Positions 36,383-46,359 are shown, counted from the stretch's first letter. The stretch is 64,000 bases of DNA from DATFVA01 sp963743325 (GCA_963743325.1 CAVUOZ010000013.1:124001-188000); one strand, 5' to 3'. A program made the numbers and translations. The notes: generated by a model not told the origin, from the sequence alone.

Positions 36383-36556
36383 TAATGAAGATTTAATGAT
36401 TTTGGGGGTGAATTCTTCAAATATCATCTCAGATACGCTCTGAATACTATCTGATTATTCATTCCGTGATAAACCCCCGGTTAACCCTCTAAATAATATA
36501 AATTTGTGCCCATTTTAAAGGTTTTGAACCTATGCTCAGGATATACTAAGTACTAT

Positions 36557-37015
36557 TTATTCAAGAACAACCCTATTAGATATTTCATTTTTATCATCCG
36601 GTTTTACGGGAAAATGTTCACTTAGTATTTTCCCCACTCTGTCAATCCCGTGAATAATTCCCTCAGAAAATCTGCCTTCAAGAAAGTGTACCTGCATTTC
36701 ATCTTTAATTTTATCCCAGGTCTTCTCAGGGACTTTCTTATTTATACCTTCATCAGCCAGAATATAAAATTCTCTTGCTTCCAACAGGAAAAAGATAATG
36801 ATGCCTGTTTTATCTCTGGTTTTATCAATTCCGAGCTTAAAAAATTCCTCTTCAGCCAGTTTCCTTACCGGATTTTTCCTCTGTAATAATGAACGGCGCT
36901 CTTTTATACTCACACATATTTCACCCGCTGTCTTATTTTCCTCAGCTTTGATTTTATTTGAAATTCTGAGAAGTTCATCATCGTTCAGGAATTTATAAAT
37001 AAGGGGTGTTTTCAT
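36557..37015 (-). CDS. TPM-domain protein
   Basis: About 152 residues. The TPM fold is shown by KIKAEENKTAGEICVSI, DKTGIIIFFLLEAREFYIL (central strands), ADEGINKKVP and the helix GRFSEGIIHGIDRVGKIL. Many TPM proteins carry signal and membrane segments and are linked to photosystem or envelope maintenance; this one has neither and looks cytoplasmic. The ATG at 37015 is taken because it opens the conserved part; a longer frame reaches 37057. Confidence 0.75.
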   Translation of the reverse strand: MKTPLIYKFLNDDELLRISNKIKAEENKTAGEICVSIKERRSLLQRKNPVRKLAEEEFFKLGIDKTRDKTGIIIFFLLEAREFYILADEGINKKVPEKTWDKIKDEMQVHFLEGRFSEGIIHGIDRVGKILSEHFPVKPDDKNEISNRVVLE

Positions 37016-37131
37016 AGTTCTATTTTTGCTTTTATTTAAACTATAAAAGGTATGCAACTATATCAAATAAAAAGCGCAGCCGCCCCAGGTAATTACAGCT
37101 GCGCGTATGAGATGAAGCGATTCAGAGAACT

Positions 37132-38061
37132 CTATTGTTTTTTAATAGTAATATCCCCTCCGGAGGTTTTAGCTACTAAAGAGGCTCCGCCATTATTCAA
37201 ATCTGCTTCAAATCTCGTGGAAGAAATTCTTTTAGCATTATTAGCGGTCAGGTCGCATTCAATTTCCCCACCCGAAGTATTCATATTCGCTGAAGCATTA
37301 AAATCTGATGGCAGCTTAATTTGTATATCTCCTCCCGAAGTTTCAAGATCGATTCCCTTGTTCTCACCGGAGTATTCAAGATTAATGTCTCCTCCGGATG
37401 TTTCAGCGTAAATTTTTGAATCACTTCCCTTTAAGAAAATATCACCGCCGGAAGTGGATGCTGAAAGATCACCCTTAAAGTTTCTCACTTTAATATCACC
37501 GCCGGAAGTTGAAACATCCATTTCCCCGCTGTTGGAATCCAGATTGATCTCTCCTCCCGAAGTTGTAATTTTTAAAATACCATCAGAATTCTTTACCCAC
37601 ACATCTCCGCCGGAAGTCTTTAAAAGGTTGTTACCTCTTATTTCACCAAGCATAATATCGCCGCCGGAAGTGTTTATATTAGTATTGAATTCAGCAGGAA
37701 CCTTGATTTCAAACCTCAATTTGATCCCGCTTGAGAACCAGTTAAAGAATGACCCTTCTTTTTTTGCAATTACTGATACTTCATCATCATTATTATTAAA
37801 AGAAAAATCGACCTTTTCCCTGGCATCATCATTACCCAGAATTTTAATATAAGCCTCTGATTTATCCCAGGTGGTTACGGTGACATCTCCGCTTGATGCT
37901 TCAATCTTCAGATTTTTTCCCGGCTGAATCGGAAAAGTTTTTTCGTGGATTGTTTCTAAATCTCCGGCGTATTCTGATCCCACTTCGACATGACACGCCG
38001 ATAAACTGCCGGTTAATGCTAATAAAAAGACGATCAAAGATAGATATTTTAATTTTCTCAT
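37132..38061 (-). CDS. DUF4097-type beta-helix lipoprotein with TSGGDI repeats
   Basis: This 309-residue lipoprotein has lipobox LSAC with Cys23. A right-handed beta-helix follows, built of about nine repeats with the core TSGGD or TSGGE followed by Ile or Val, about 18-25 residues apart. This is the DUF4097/putative adhesin pattern, a family that is widespread and structurally repetitive but biochemically undefined. The repeat forces long mirror-image frames on the opposite strand, which are not genes. The upstream 280 bp shared with the thioesterase gene are AT-rich. Confidence 0.88.
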   Translation of the reverse strand: MRKLKYLSLIVFLLALTGSLSACHVEVGSEYAGDLETIHEKTFPIQPGKNLKIEASSGDVTVTTWDKSEAYIKILGNDDAREKVDFSFNNNDDEVSVIAKKEGSFFNWFSSGIKLRFEIKVPAEFNTNINTSGGDIMLGEIRGNNLLKTSGGDVWVKNSDGILKITTSGGEINLDSNSGEMDVSTSGGDIKVRNFKGDLSASTSGGDIFLKGSDSKIYAETSGGDINLEYSGENKGIDLETSGGDIQIKLPSDFNASANMNTSGGEIECDLTANNAKRISSTRFEADLNNGGASLVAKTSGGDITIKKQ

Positions 38062-38342
38062 AATTATTCCCGGTTAATTTTCTTTATTAGACTTACACTT
38101 TTGTAAAAAGGTTACTGATATTCCGCTCAAATGACTTAGATTTTCCATAATGTTACGAAAATAACAGAAATGAAGTGAAGGTTATAATGGTTCCCTGATA
38201 CATAGTGAATATAAATAAAACGATAATTATGGATCTGGTTGATGGACTTTTAGTCAGTTTACTAATAATAACACTCAATAATCCAAAAAATAAAAATTAG
38301 ATTATTATTTTAGTATACTTATTTTGTGAAAGGAATAGCTGA

Positions 38343-39086
38343 TTGTATGAATTTTACGAATCCCTGAAGGTAATTCAGGCACATGAAGTTGATTTCACTA
38401 ACAGGCTGAGGATTGATTCCCTTTTTATTTACCTTCAGGATATAGCGGCCGCACATGCTGATAAATTAAACCTCGGCTATAAGGCATTGACAGAATATAA
38501 CTTTGCCTGGGTATTATTGTGGGTAAAAGCGGAAGTTGATTCACTTCCCCGGTTTGGTGAAGAAATAAAAATAAAAACCTGGCCTAAGAAGAAATACAAA
38601 CTTTATTCATTAAGAGATTTTTTCGTTTACAGTAGTAATGGACAGATAATTATAAAAGCTACGACGGCGTGGCTTCCCATTAATATGAAAACTAAAAGAA
38701 TTATAGATACTTCCAGTCTTCCTGCGCCCATAAACTACCAGAAAAACGAATCGGCAATTAATGAATTACCGGAGAAAATCACTGAACCGGATAACAGGGA
38801 ACTTATTTTCTCCAGGCAGATGCGCTATACAGACCTTGATCTGAACCAGCACGTAAATAACATCAGATATATTGAATTGATTATGGACAGCTTTTCGAAA
38901 GATCATTATGAAAAATTCCAATTGAAAAATATTGCTGTAAATTTTGTAACTGAATCTAAATATAATGATGAGATTGATATATACAGATCAGTAAAATCCG
39001 ATATGATAGAGGGTGTTAATAAAGAAAGTTCAAAAATTGTTTTTCAGTCCAGCCTTAAATGGGAAATACTTAAGCAGAACACCTGA
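38343..39086 (+). CDS. Acyl-ACP thioesterase
   Basis: This 247-residue protein has two hot-dog domains. The N-terminal half shows HEVDFTNRLRIDSLFIYLQD and the C-terminal half MRYTDLDLNQHVNNIRYIE with the catalytic Asn/His. It releases fatty acids from acyl carrier protein. The start is a TTG at 38343; AAAGGA lies eight bases upstream and no in-frame ATG is near. It converges with the GT28-like gene at 39107. Confidence 0.88.
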   Translation: MYEFYESLKVIQAHEVDFTNRLRIDSLFIYLQDIAAAHADKLNLGYKALTEYNFAWVLLWVKAEVDSLPRFGEEIKIKTWPKKKYKLYSLRDFFVYSSNGQIIIKATTAWLPINMKTKRIIDTSSLPAPINYQKNESAINELPEKITEPDNRELIFSRQMRYTDLDLNQHVNNIRYIELIMDSFSKDHYEKFQLKNIAVNFVTESKYNDEIDIYRSVKSDMIEGVNKESSKIVFQSSLKWEILKQNT

Positions 39087-39106
39087 GCCTGCCTAAAACC
39101 AATTTC

Positions 39107-40258
39107 TTATTCTGATCTATATAAAAATTCTGCTACATCCGCCACGCCATTTTTCATCTTCAGATTTTCTATATTTTTTCTGAATCCTTTATAATATTCA
39201 TCATCCTCTGCTAACCTTTTTACTTCAGCCGGTAATTTTGAGACATCCTTCTCATAGATACCAAGCCTGTTGTTCTCTACAAATTCAATGTTTCCCTTCT
39301 CCTGTTCCCAGATATAGTCATTCACAACCGGAACTTTATTTAATATTAATATTTCCATTATTGTAGAAGCACCGCATTTCGTTATTATCACATCGGAAAT
39401 ATTCAGCAGCTCATAAACAAAGCTCACAAATTCATAAACCTTGATGGAAAGATCCGAATATTTTTCCTTAAGCCTGTTTGCTGCTGTATAAAGTGTTTTG
39501 TTCTTTCCGCATACTATAGCTATTTCAGCATCCGGTCCTGTACTTAATATTTTTTCCAGAATCACCCTTCCATGCGGAATACCGTCACCGCCTCCAAGTA
39601 TAAGGATTATTTTTTTATCTGTGGTAAATCCCATCTCCCTTTTTAGAGCAGGGATAGCAGATGCGGGAATAGGCTGGGAGAATTTCTCTTCGAGAATAAA
39701 TGGAAAGACATATACCCGCTCCTTAGAAATTCCGGGAGATATCGATTTTTTCAGCTTTTCACTAAAGACGATAAACCTTTGATTCTTCCTTAAAAACCAC
39801 ATAGGATGCGCTGTAAATGGATCGGTGACTATGGTAAAAACAGGAATATCCAACTTTAATTTTTTAACTGCTTCATAAACGGGTTCAATAAGAAAGAAAT
39901 GAAGCACAACTATTTTTTCAGGCTTTTCCTCTAAAATCCTCTTCTTAATAAACTTCACCGAGGATTTGGATACTATAAAACAGGATATCCTTGCAAAAAG
40001 TTTAATCTTATTAAAAGCGTATAAAGCCTCATAAGCCCATTTAGCTTTCGACTGAAGGTTGCGGTATCCATCCTCAATAAGATTTTTTACAATGCGGTTG
40101 GTTTTTTCAAATCCGTCAATCAGTACAGGATTGACTTCCCCGGAGTGATGTTGTTTTAAGTAGCCGGCAAGAGATGAAGCCGGGGCAAAATGTCCTCCGC
40201 CGGTTTTTAAATAGAATAGGAGATATTTCCTTTTATTTTTTGTCATATTTTTGTTCAT
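39107..40258 (-). CDS. MGDG-synthase/GT28-like glycosyltransferase
   Basis: This 383-residue protein has an N-terminal MGDG-synthase domain (LKTGGGHFAPASSLAGYL) and a C-terminal GT28 domain (ILILGGGDGIPHG; ISDVIITKCGASTIMEILIL). These processive or single-step enzymes transfer glucose or galactose to diacylglycerol, making glycolipids at the membrane. No transmembrane segment is needed. The first ATG is used; MTKNKRK four codons later is another candidate. Confidence 0.82.
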   Translation of the reverse strand: MNKNMTKNKRKYLLFYLKTGGGHFAPASSLAGYLKQHHSGEVNPVLIDGFEKTNRIVKNLIEDGYRNLQSKAKWAYEALYAFNKIKLFARISCFIVSKSSVKFIKKRILEEKPEKIVVLHFFLIEPVYEAVKKLKLDIPVFTIVTDPFTAHPMWFLRKNQRFIVFSEKLKKSISPGISKERVYVFPFILEEKFSQPIPASAIPALKREMGFTTDKKIILILGGGDGIPHGRVILEKILSTGPDAEIAIVCGKNKTLYTAANRLKEKYSDLSIKVYEFVSFVYELLNISDVIITKCGASTIMEILILNKVPVVNDYIWEQEKGNIEFVENNRLGIYEKDVSKLPAEVKRLAEDDEYYKGFRKNIENLKMKNGVADVAEFLYRSE

Positions 40259-40323
40259 TAGAAAATTAAGAAAATTTTACTTAATGAATACCACATTCTT
40301 GTATTACCAGGAAGGCCGGAAAA

Positions 40324-41397
40324 ATGAAAAATTCTTTTCATCTGCTATTAATTCTTGTATTGACATTCTCCTTAAATAATATGCTTTCAGCACAGGAAAA
40401 TAATGTACGCCCTGTGAGAGATAATGTGGGTTTTTGCTGGAACGGCGCTGAAATGGATACGCTGATTAAATACCTATCGGAAAAATCTGAAACTAAAACT
40501 GCTGATAACGGCCTGCTCATTGGTGGAATATCCCCGCACGATGATTATTTATATGCAGGCAGAGTATACTATCCATTGTATCCCTTAATAAAAGCGAGGG
40601 AGGTTGTTATATTCGGCGTGACACATGGGACGGTCAGAAAGGCAATGAATGATCCTCAGAATGTCCTGATACTTGATGATTATAAGTACTGGAAAGGCCC
40701 TTATAAAGATGTTGCAATATCTCCGCTGAGGGAATTTGTAAAAACCAGACTTGATAAAGAGTATTATATGGTAAGCGATAAGGCTCAGGATATTGAACAT
40801 TCGATTGAAGCACTTGTTCCTTTTCTTCAGTATTATAACCGTGATGTTAAGATTACTCCCATAATGGTTACACAAATGCCGTTTGACAGAATGGATTCCA
40901 TTTCTGCTGATCTTTCAGAAATAATCAGAGATTATATTTCATCAAATAACCTGAAGCCGGGTAAAGACATTTTTTTCCTCATTTCAACTGATGCCGATCA
41001 TTATGGTGAGGATTTTAATAACTCTCCGTTTGGAGAGGATGAAAATGCACATCGGGAAGCCACATCGAATGACAGAAGGATCGCCGATACTTATATTAAT
41101 ACAGGAATTTCGTACAATGATATTGAGGGCTTATCAGGAGAATTATGGGGCAGTCCTGAAATTAAAACTCCTGTTCCCTTATGGTGCGGAAAATATTCTG
41201 TCCCATTCGGAATGCTGACAATATATCATATAGCAAACCAGTTAAAGCTGAAAGACCTCAATGGGAAGCTGTTAAAATATTCCGATACCTGGACAGAAAA
41301 ACCTCTTCCGGTATCCGGTACTCATATGGGAACCACTGCACCGTTCTCACTTAAACACTGGTGCGGTTTCCTTTCGGCGGTCTTGTACGTGAAATAA
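40324..41397 (+). CDS. Exported MEMO1-family protein
   Basis: This 357-residue protein has a signal peptide (residues 1-24, cleavage after LSA) followed by the MEMO1 domain. IGGISPHDDYLYAGRVYYPLY replaces the usual PHAGYxYSG, with HSIEALVPFLQYY, ISTDADHYG and VSGTHMGTTAPF also present. MEMO1 relatives bind metal in an extradiol-dioxygenase-like fold. Bacterial homologues sit in AmmeMemoRadiSam systems, but the AMMECR1 and radical-SAM partners are absent here and the protein is exported, which is unusual. Function unknown. Confidence 0.82.
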   Translation: MKNSFHLLLILVLTFSLNNMLSAQENNVRPVRDNVGFCWNGAEMDTLIKYLSEKSETKTADNGLLIGGISPHDDYLYAGRVYYPLYPLIKAREVVIFGVTHGTVRKAMNDPQNVLILDDYKYWKGPYKDVAISPLREFVKTRLDKEYYMVSDKAQDIEHSIEALVPFLQYYNRDVKITPIMVTQMPFDRMDSISADLSEIIRDYISSNNLKPGKDIFFLISTDADHYGEDFNNSPFGEDENAHREATSNDRRIADTYINTGISYNDIEGLSGELWGSPEIKTPVPLWCGKYSVPFGMLTIYHIANQLKLKDLNGKLLKYSDTWTEKPLPVSGTHMGTTAPFSLKHWCGFLSAVLYVK

Positions 41398-41493
41398 ATT
41401 TTAATTTAGAAATTTTCGCAGCCTGCTTTTAGGAATTATACAGATCATAAATGCAATTGTTTTCTTATTCCGTATTTTCGGCTTCATTATATC

Positions 41494-41537
41494 CTGAATG
41501 CGCTTTGAATGCGTTTTGAATGCGTCTTGAATGCGTT
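41494..41537 (+). repeat. Four tandem copies of an 11-bp unit (yTGAATGCGyy)
   Basis: CTGAATGCGCT, TTGAATGCGTT, TTGAATGCGTC and TTGAATGCGTT follow each other without gaps between the MEMO1-family gene and the convergent DUF5916 gene. Only the last two positions and the first base vary. Eleven bases are close to one helical turn, as in iteron-like protein-binding arrays. Confidence 0.85.
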
Positions 41538-41596
41538 ATGATTACTTTTTAATTCAAATTAAGCAGGTTATTTTAGGGTAATGTGATATATCTGTA

Positions 41597-43777
41597 TTAA
41601 AAATAATAGAGATACTTTATCTTAAACACACCGGCCCTGTCTGTTGTGTGCATCTTTGGCGGAAGTAAATTTCCCGATTTATCAAACTCATCGCTTCTGT
41701 CTCTAACCTCATTTAAGGCAAGGTAAATCCACGATTTAGGCAAGAAGTTGTATGAAAAAAGGAATCCTGCAATTACGTGATCAAGTCTGTCAACAGATTT
41801 AATAAATACGTTATCTACATACACCCTTATATTTAAATTATTCACCGGGGTTAATGAAAAGTAAGGACGTGCATTGTATGTTATATCTTCAACGTGTCCT
41901 GCAGGATTCCCTTCAACATACATATCGTACGAAGTTCCGAGATCCAGAATGTCTGAGGCCTTCCAGTTGATGTATAAACCAAACCACGAATAAGGCGCCA
42001 GATATTCTCTTGAAAAATTATAAGTTCTGGAATATCCGCCGTAAAGATTTCCGCTCCATTTGGGACTTATACCATACCAGGAGCTTAAGCTAATAGTATA
42101 AGAAGTATACTCCAATCCTTCATCCTTGGCTTTGCCAAGCTGAGCATTTATTTCATAACCCCAGTTATCCCTAAGCTGCATATTAAATCCCAGAAGACCA
42201 AAGTAATCGGTGAAGTTATCAGCTTTTTCATAATTAAAAGAAGGACCGCCGTAAAGTATAATCTGACTGATGTAACCTGTTTCAAAATTCCATAATGGAC
42301 CTGCTATTGACGTCAACTCGCCGGTTCCCATCCAGGGAACATAACCAACTTCACTTATATCAAAATTATTTCCTATATATCTGCCCCGTGCAAAAGTTAT
42401 CATATTATCAGTAAGTCTTGTAAACCCTGCCGAAACTGCATAATCACCGGTTGAGTTTTTAATCGATCTTGCGAGCTGATATGCTAACTGCCAGTCAGAT
42501 GCGCGGAGTGCCCCATCTATATCGATTACCCCGTAGGTACTATCCTTAGTTTGTTTACCGACAAACAGAATTCCTGCCTGTGAATTGCCGAATAGCTGTT
42601 TTTTTAATCTTACTGAACCAAAATAAGCCTGCGGTTCTGTATAATTTACACCATCATCTGTGTAATTTTTTTCACCTGTCATAGCCAGGAAACCGCCATA
42701 TTCCCAGTCATCAATCCTTCCAAATGCTTTAGTACCTGCATATAAAGGAACTTCAGAACCATCCGGAAGTAGTTTCCCTATTCTGCGTGAATAAAACAAT
42801 TCAAGAGGCGAATAAAATCCCGTACTGGTCTGCTTTCCCGAAGCCATAAATATTTCATTCCCTTCTGTAAAGAAGGGTCTCCTTTCAGAAAAGTACGATT
42901 CATATCTCGATATATTAAAAGAGAATGGATCTGCTTCTATCTGAGCAAAATCGGGATTCGCAGTTAATTGAAATTTCAATTTCGGTGAGGGATTATAAAG
43001 AAGATCCAGTCCGAGTTTTCCTTCTACATCATATTTGTTATCATCTGTTAACGTAGCCTTGGAAATGCCAACGGGATAGACTTCGAGATTCACTCCCTTA
43101 ACTGAAGGTCTGAAGTTTTCAAAGACCAGTTTTCCGAATTTAGAAATCCTTTGTCCTTCACTTTGTTCATAGTTACACCAGTATAAATCCTCTGCCTGTT
43201 TTGGAATCCATCTGTCAAAATCCAACCCCCATTCATTTGCTTTATCATCATACTGAAAGGATTTATATGGAATTTTCATCTCAACAACATATCCCCAATC
43301 ATAAAGTTTTGAATCTGCAAACCAGATACCGTCCCAGCTGTAATCCCGGTTTCTTGCATCATCAAGAAGTCTGCAGTCAGCCTGTACTCCTGACGCGGAG
43401 ACAGCAAACTTATAGGCTGTTTTCTCATCATTAAATGAATCCAGCATTATTGAAACCACATCTCCGTCAAAATTATCAATAGAACCCGTACCAGCCTGAA
43501 TATCATTTTTATTATCATAGCAGACCATAAGGCAATAAAGAGCATCCTTTGTCGTCAATACTTTTGCAATTGTTTTACGTGAGGGATTTTTACCGTAATA
43601 AGGTTGAAGCTGGAAAAAATCACTTACTGAATCCACCTTGTTCCATTCAGGATCAATCACCCCGTCAATTATTATCCCGTTATCAACTTCCTTCAACAAT
43701 ATTACCTTATTCTGGTTTTTGCTCGAGGAAGCAAACAGGATAGTTGAACAGAATATCAGCAGTAGAAATTTTTTCAT
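41597..43777 (-). CDS. DUF5916 outer-membrane barrel with CBM9-like N-terminal domain
   Basis: This 726-residue protein has a signal peptide (residues 1-16). A carbohydrate-binding-9-like sandwich lies at about 30-225 (IIIDGVIDPEWNKVDSVSDF; WDGIWFADSKLYDWGYVVEM). The DUF5916 beta-barrel follows, with FQLTANPDFAQIEADPFSFN and FFTEGNEIFMAS, ending in aromatic residues (KYLYYF). The family is abundant in Bacteroidota and Ignavibacteria; its transport or binding role is not known. Confidence 0.9.
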   Translation of the reverse strand: MKKFLLLIFCSTILFASSSKNQNKVILLKEVDNGIIIDGVIDPEWNKVDSVSDFFQLQPYYGKNPSRKTIAKVLTTKDALYCLMVCYDNKNDIQAGTGSIDNFDGDVVSIMLDSFNDEKTAYKFAVSASGVQADCRLLDDARNRDYSWDGIWFADSKLYDWGYVVEMKIPYKSFQYDDKANEWGLDFDRWIPKQAEDLYWCNYEQSEGQRISKFGKLVFENFRPSVKGVNLEVYPVGISKATLTDDNKYDVEGKLGLDLLYNPSPKLKFQLTANPDFAQIEADPFSFNISRYESYFSERRPFFTEGNEIFMASGKQTSTGFYSPLELFYSRRIGKLLPDGSEVPLYAGTKAFGRIDDWEYGGFLAMTGEKNYTDDGVNYTEPQAYFGSVRLKKQLFGNSQAGILFVGKQTKDSTYGVIDIDGALRASDWQLAYQLARSIKNSTGDYAVSAGFTRLTDNMITFARGRYIGNNFDISEVGYVPWMGTGELTSIAGPLWNFETGYISQIILYGGPSFNYEKADNFTDYFGLLGFNMQLRDNWGYEINAQLGKAKDEGLEYTSYTISLSSWYGISPKWSGNLYGGYSRTYNFSREYLAPYSWFGLYINWKASDILDLGTSYDMYVEGNPAGHVEDITYNARPYFSLTPVNNLNIRVYVDNVFIKSVDRLDHVIAGFLFSYNFLPKSWIYLALNEVRDRSDEFDKSGNLLPPKMHTTDRAGVFKIKYLYYF

Positions 43778-44092
43778 TTTCCATCGCCCATATGAATAAA
43801 TTCCTTTTACCCTTTTAGACTGCCAATAAATACTTTTGTTACTTAAAAGCGTTGAACTTTATATGAATGGATTTAAATGATTATAAATGGCCGGGAATCA
43901 TCCGAAAAATGGTGATGAATTTTTCCATAATAATCAGAAACCGCGACAGACATAAAAATAGTAATATTTAACTGTTTTATCGAGATCATATTGGGATCAG
44001 TCAAAAAACAATTTCTTTTGTCACGCCGAACATTTTGACAATGTCAAGCAGTTTTTAACAGAGCCTTCTTATTTTTCACTGTGTTTATCCGC

Positions 44093-44114
44093 ACCTGCTT
44101 GTCGGCAGACAGGT
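44093..44114. repeat. 22-bp palindromic repeat, copy 1
   Basis: ACCTGCTTGTC pairs with GGCAGACAGGT except at two positions. With the next copy 29 bases later it forms a direct pair of REP-like hairpins. Confidence 0.75.
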
Positions 44115-44121
44115 TATCTTT

Positions 44122-44143
44122 ACCTGCCTGTCGACAGACAGGT
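44122..44143. repeat. 22-bp palindromic repeat, copy 2
   Basis: ACCTGCCTGTC followed by GACAGACAGGT, differing from copy 1 at two positions. Each copy can fold alone, or the two can pair with each other. Confidence 0.75.
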
Positions 44144-44504
44144 CATCCGTGTTACATTGATTTTGATGTTTATATTAACTAATATTTATCAAAATAATTG
44201 CGGGACTTTAGTACAGGCGGCATCCTGAATATATTTGAGCGGGGAATATTTGTTCCGGATCTTTATTCGAACATGCAGAATATTTATTCTCTCTCCGGAT
44301 GGAAAGATGAGGCAGGATTGTCTATATCTGCTTTGGATCTTTCAAAATGAAATCCCCCATATCTATGAATTCCTAATTGTTGATCCTGCCAGAACGGAAA
44401 TTTTTAATTATCAATTTTTCATTGTTAATTGCTTTCCTACCGGTTTTACTTAGTGCGGGGATTTTACAATCTCTTTCCCAGGTTTAATTTATTAAGAGGA
44501 ATTT

Positions 44505-46223
44505 ATGATTTTGAAAAATCATTTGTTATTTCTATTAGCTGTAATATCCTTACCCACAACAGCACAGATAAATATTTTAAGTAATTACTTGAATAACCCG
44601 AATTATACGGTTTCTGTATCTAATGATAGTGTGGTTAATATTTATGATAATTATAATAATCATCAATGGGAGAAAAACTTATCTGTTTACCCTGAAAGTG
44701 AAAATTCCTCAGAAGCAAATCTTATTATTGAATTAGACACTATAAACTTTGATGCCTATGATAACTATTATAATCAATGGGGATATATCCCGGCAGTAAA
44801 TACTTTGGGTGTAAATTACATTGCAGTCGATGCTGATAAAAATGGTAAAAATGAAATTTATGGTTATGGAATTCAATATATCCAGACACATTTTATCTTT
44901 CAGCCAAGGATTTACAATCAGGTTATTGACTCATTGTTTACTCAAGTATATTCATTCCCCGACTCAGGCGGACAATTCTTTGATCTTGGGGATATTACCG
45001 GCGATGGGTTGTTGGATTTAATCTCTGCTAGTTTTACTGGTCTTAAATTTTATAAACAAAACACATCAACTGATTTAATAAACACTTTCAATTTCACTTA
45101 TAATCCATTTCCACCCGTTTATCAGTTTAATGATGTTACTTTTTACGATATTGATGGTGATGGAAACCAGGAAATAATTTATTATCTGTTTGCCGGTGAA
45201 GGGGATAGCCTGTGGGCATACAGCAATCACGTTGCAAAGTACAATCCTCAGATAAACAATTACGAGATGATTTATTATAACAGGCCGCAGCCTGAATATT
45301 TTACATCAGGCATATCAACAGGTGATTTTGATCAGGATGGTAAAGGGAATTTTGCAACCGGCAGTATCGGCGGCAAATTCTATGTATATGAATATGTTCA
45401 GGGAACACAATATATTATTGAATTTACAAAAGAGCTTGAAACATATAATGCTTTCCTTACAATTATGACCGATGATATGGATGGAAACGGTAAACCTGAA
45501 ATATGGATAGGTGGAGATTTTGGCAGCAGTATTTATGGAGGTGTTACAAGATTGTTTGCTTTTGAAGCCTCTTCTCCCGGTAACTATGAACAGGTTTACC
45601 AGATAGATATAAGAGGTTTGTTCTCGATGATTTATGGGAAACTCCGCTATACTGATCTTAACGGGGACGGGGAAAAAGAATTGTTCCTGACCAATGCTAA
45701 TTTGGCTTTTGGATTTAAGTATGACGGAAATGGAAATTATTATATGGATTTTGTAAAAGAAATGCCGGTGCTTGATCCCATCTATGTTTATCAATCGTTG
45801 GACAGAGTTGATATTGCTGATATTGATGGTGATGGAAAAGCCGAGATTATTCCTGAATACACGATATACAAGGGTTGGGATGGTTCCCTGGAATTAAGGT
45901 CTGTATTCCTCAAGCGGGATAACTTAACCGGTATTAAAGAAAAAAATACTTTTTATCCAGCTGAATATAATTTAATGCAAAATTATCCAAACCCGTTTAA
46001 TCCATCTACTTCAATTACATATAGTCTAGAAAAACCAGGCTATGTAAACCTAAAGATATTCAATATCCCTGGACAAGAAATAGCAGAACTAGTAAATGGA
46101 TTTCAACAAGAAGGTTATCATTCAGTGAATTTCAATGCAATCGATTTGCCATCTGGGATATATATATATAAAATCAATGCAAATAAGTTCACCGATATTA
46201 AGAAAATGCAACTAATCAAATAG
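44505..46223 (+). CDS. Type IX-secreted FG-GAP/VCBS repeat protein
   Basis: This 572-residue protein has a signal peptide (LLFLLAVISLPTTAQ) and about six calcium-type repeats: DITGDGLLDL, DIDGDGNQEI, DFDQDGKGNF, DDMDGNGKPEI, DLNGDGEKEL and DIDGDGKAEI. These give an integrin-like beta-propeller. The C-terminus (LMQNYPNPFNPSTSITYSL to IKKMQLIK) is a type A sorting domain, so export through the type IX system to the surface or medium is expected. GAGG precedes the ATG. Ligand unknown. Confidence 0.9.
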   Translation: MILKNHLLFLLAVISLPTTAQINILSNYLNNPNYTVSVSNDSVVNIYDNYNNHQWEKNLSVYPESENSSEANLIIELDTINFDAYDNYYNQWGYIPAVNTLGVNYIAVDADKNGKNEIYGYGIQYIQTHFIFQPRIYNQVIDSLFTQVYSFPDSGGQFFDLGDITGDGLLDLISASFTGLKFYKQNTSTDLINTFNFTYNPFPPVYQFNDVTFYDIDGDGNQEIIYYLFAGEGDSLWAYSNHVAKYNPQINNYEMIYYNRPQPEYFTSGISTGDFDQDGKGNFATGSIGGKFYVYEYVQGTQYIIEFTKELETYNAFLTIMTDDMDGNGKPEIWIGGDFGSSIYGGVTRLFAFEASSPGNYEQVYQIDIRGLFSMIYGKLRYTDLNGDGEKELFLTNANLAFGFKYDGNGNYYMDFVKEMPVLDPIYVYQSLDRVDIADIDGDGKAEIIPEYTIYKGWDGSLELRSVFLKRDNLTGIKEKNTFYPAEYNLMQNYPNPFNPSTSITYSLEKPGYVNLKIFNIPGQEIAELVNGFQQEGYHSVNFNAIDLPSGIYIYKINANKFTDIKKMQLIK

Positions 46224-46259
46224 TATAAAATGATACCAAAGATAAAATAAAGATTAAAG

Positions 46260-46291
46260 GTCGGCCAGTATAAAACAATAAACTGGCTGAC
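46260..46291 (+). terminator. Hairpin terminator after the FG-GAP gene
   Basis: GTCGGCCAGT and ACTGGCTGAC pair at nine of ten positions across a 12-base AT-rich loop, 37 bases after the stop. The tail TACAATTTTCG is weak. Confidence 0.5.
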
Positions 46292-46359
46292 TACAATTTT
46301 CGATTAAGTGTGACTAACTAAAAATTATTCATGTCTGCGATTTTTGAACTGTGGCAGTT

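Larger units (their letters stand above)
43778..44504 (+). other. 727 bp intergenic stretch with palindromic repeats
   Basis: No convincing gene is present. A 72-codon frame at 44235-44453 has no ribosome-binding site or family. The stretch holds two 22-bp imperfect palindromes at 44093 and 44122. A short tract near 44235-44350 reads IFERGIFVPDLYSNMQNIY in one frame and may be a gene relic, but no family was recognised. Confidence 0.5.

Noticed and set aside
37052..37852. Two plus-strand open frames with ISPPEV repeats
   Set aside because: They are the antisense of the TSGGD repeats of the DUF4097 lipoprotein, with no own start signals.
44235..44453. 72-codon frame in the long gap
   Set aside because: No ribosome-binding site, odd composition and no recognised family.
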